From positions 1 through 5,872 of the forward strand of contig JAKBCB010000254.1 of NCBI GenBank assembly GCA_021808185.1: DNA of 5,872 bases. Direction: 5' to 3'. Below are positions 5,369 through 5,872 of this stretch, piece by piece (within the stretch, counting starts at the first letter, position 1; each line of letters opens with the position of its first letter). Origin of the DNA: Pseudomonadota bacterium (GTDB taxonomy: Bacteria > Pseudomonadota > Alphaproteobacteria > Acetobacterales > Acetobacteraceae). The notes beneath the pieces were generated by a model. The model was not told the origin of the DNA and ran no database searches. It saw only the letters and a program-made list of their open reading frames with translations. The translations under genes and the position numbers were made by a program.

Positions 5369-5872
5369 CTACCGGCTGGCCAGTTCGCCGCTATCCGGCC
5401 GCATCTGGGTACAGGTGACGCGCCGGCGGGCGACGGCGGCGCAGGCCTGGCGCGCGTCGGCCTGGCTCAGGCCGGTCAGCACTGCGCGGTAGAGGGTGCG
5501 GCCCGCCTTGCTGACGGGCTCGACCCGGATGTCGCCGGCATCGGCGGCGCGGCGGGCCGACTGTGCCGCCGCGCGGGCCGAGGCTTCGCTGGCGAAGCCG
5601 TCGATCTGCACGCTCCAGCGCGGCGCGGACGGGCGGGTGCGCGCCGTTGCCTCGGGAGTTGCGGCCTGGGCGGAGGAGACGATCCCCAGATGCGAGCCGG
5701 TGTCGTTGCGCCGTGCGAGGGTGGTGGGCACGTTGAGCTGCTCGAACCCCTGGTTGAGCAGGGCGGCCATGTGCAGGTCGCGCTCCCCGGGCCGTGCGGC
5801 GCCCATGACCACGCCGATCAGGCGCACATCGCCATGCACGGCCGAGGTGACGAGGTTGAAGCCGGACGCCTC
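5369..5872 (-). CDS. C-terminal part of D-alanyl-D-alanine carboxypeptidase (peptidase S11) with SPOR domain; 5' truncated by the window edge
   Basis: The minus-strand frame is open from the right edge to TAG at 5371-5369, giving 167 visible residues. The first ~44 (SGFNLVTSAVHGDVRLIGVV, then RDLHMAALLNQGFEQL) match the end of the S11 penicillin-binding-protein domain, just after its KTG box, which must lie a few codons beyond the edge. A disordered Ala/Thr/Arg/Pro-rich linker of about 40 residues follows. A C-terminal SPOR domain (about 85-157) starts RWSVQIDGFASEASARAAAQ and continues TLYRAVLTGLSQADARQAC. S11 enzymes trim the terminal D-alanine of peptidoglycan stem peptides in the periplasm. 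SPOR domains bind glycan strands lacking stem peptides, chiefly at the division septum. The SPOR domain replaces the C-terminal membrane-anchor helix of PBP5-type enzymes. Active-site residues and signal peptide are outside the window. Confidence 0.9.
   Translation of the reverse strand, partial: EASGFNLVTSAVHGDVRLIGVVMGAARPGERDLHMAALLNQGFEQLNVPTTLARRNDTGSHLGIVSSAQAATPEATARTRPSAPRWSVQIDGFASEASARAAAQSARRAADAGDIRVEPVSKAGRTLYRAVLTGLSQADARQACAAVARRRVTCTQMRPDSGELASR

Noticed and set aside
5361..5376. GCCGG...CCGGC five-base-pair stem at the carboxypeptidase stop
   Set aside because: Too short, overlaps coding sequence, and such stems are frequent by chance at this GC content.

Overview
The window is about 70% GC and gene-dense, and every gene I can recognise belongs to ordinary bacterial chromosomal metabolism or maintenance. 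The protein variants point to an alphaproteobacterium, most likely a member of the Acetobacteraceae/Rhodospirillales: a short-type PurB, a D,D-carboxypeptidase ending in a SPOR domain, an Acetobacteraceae-like Uma2 protein and a map / thioesterase / radC order. This placement rests on remembered family resemblance, not on a search. I see no mobile element, integrase, tRNA, rRNA, CRISPR array or sign of recent transfer.

Left part (1-2509). The window opens inside the 3' end of a polytopic membrane permease on the plus strand, probably of the xanthine/uracil (NCS2/AGZA-like) type. It meets a minus-strand Uma2-family putative nuclease gene head-on. A strong GC-rich hairpin with a GCAA tetraloop fills the 36-bp gap and probably terminates both transcripts. 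The Uma2 gene lies 32 bp downstream of purB (adenylosuccinate lyase) and may be co-transcribed with it.

Middle (2510-3190). purB and a plus-strand TerC/YjbE-family membrane protein diverge from a 72-bp gap. That gap contains a sigma70-like promoter candidate for purB and good Shine-Dalgarno sequences for both genes. The TerC-family gene converges on radC with only 20 bp between the stop codons.

Right part (3211-5872). A compact minus-strand cluster runs map (methionine aminopeptidase) -> hotdog-fold acyl-CoA thioesterase -> radC. The first two genes are 8 bp apart, and the thioesterase ribosome-binding site overlaps the map stop codon. A perfect 7-bp-stem hairpin lies in the 40-bp gap before radC. 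Upstream of map, a 151-bp non-coding gap holds a near-palindrome and a weak terminator candidate for the gene further upstream. That gene is a D-alanyl-D-alanine carboxypeptidase (peptidase S11) with a SPOR domain, and its N-terminal part lies beyond the right edge.

No convincing new biological system is present. The points most worth a second look are the intergenic hairpins and palindromes and the replaced lysine position in the Uma2 protein.
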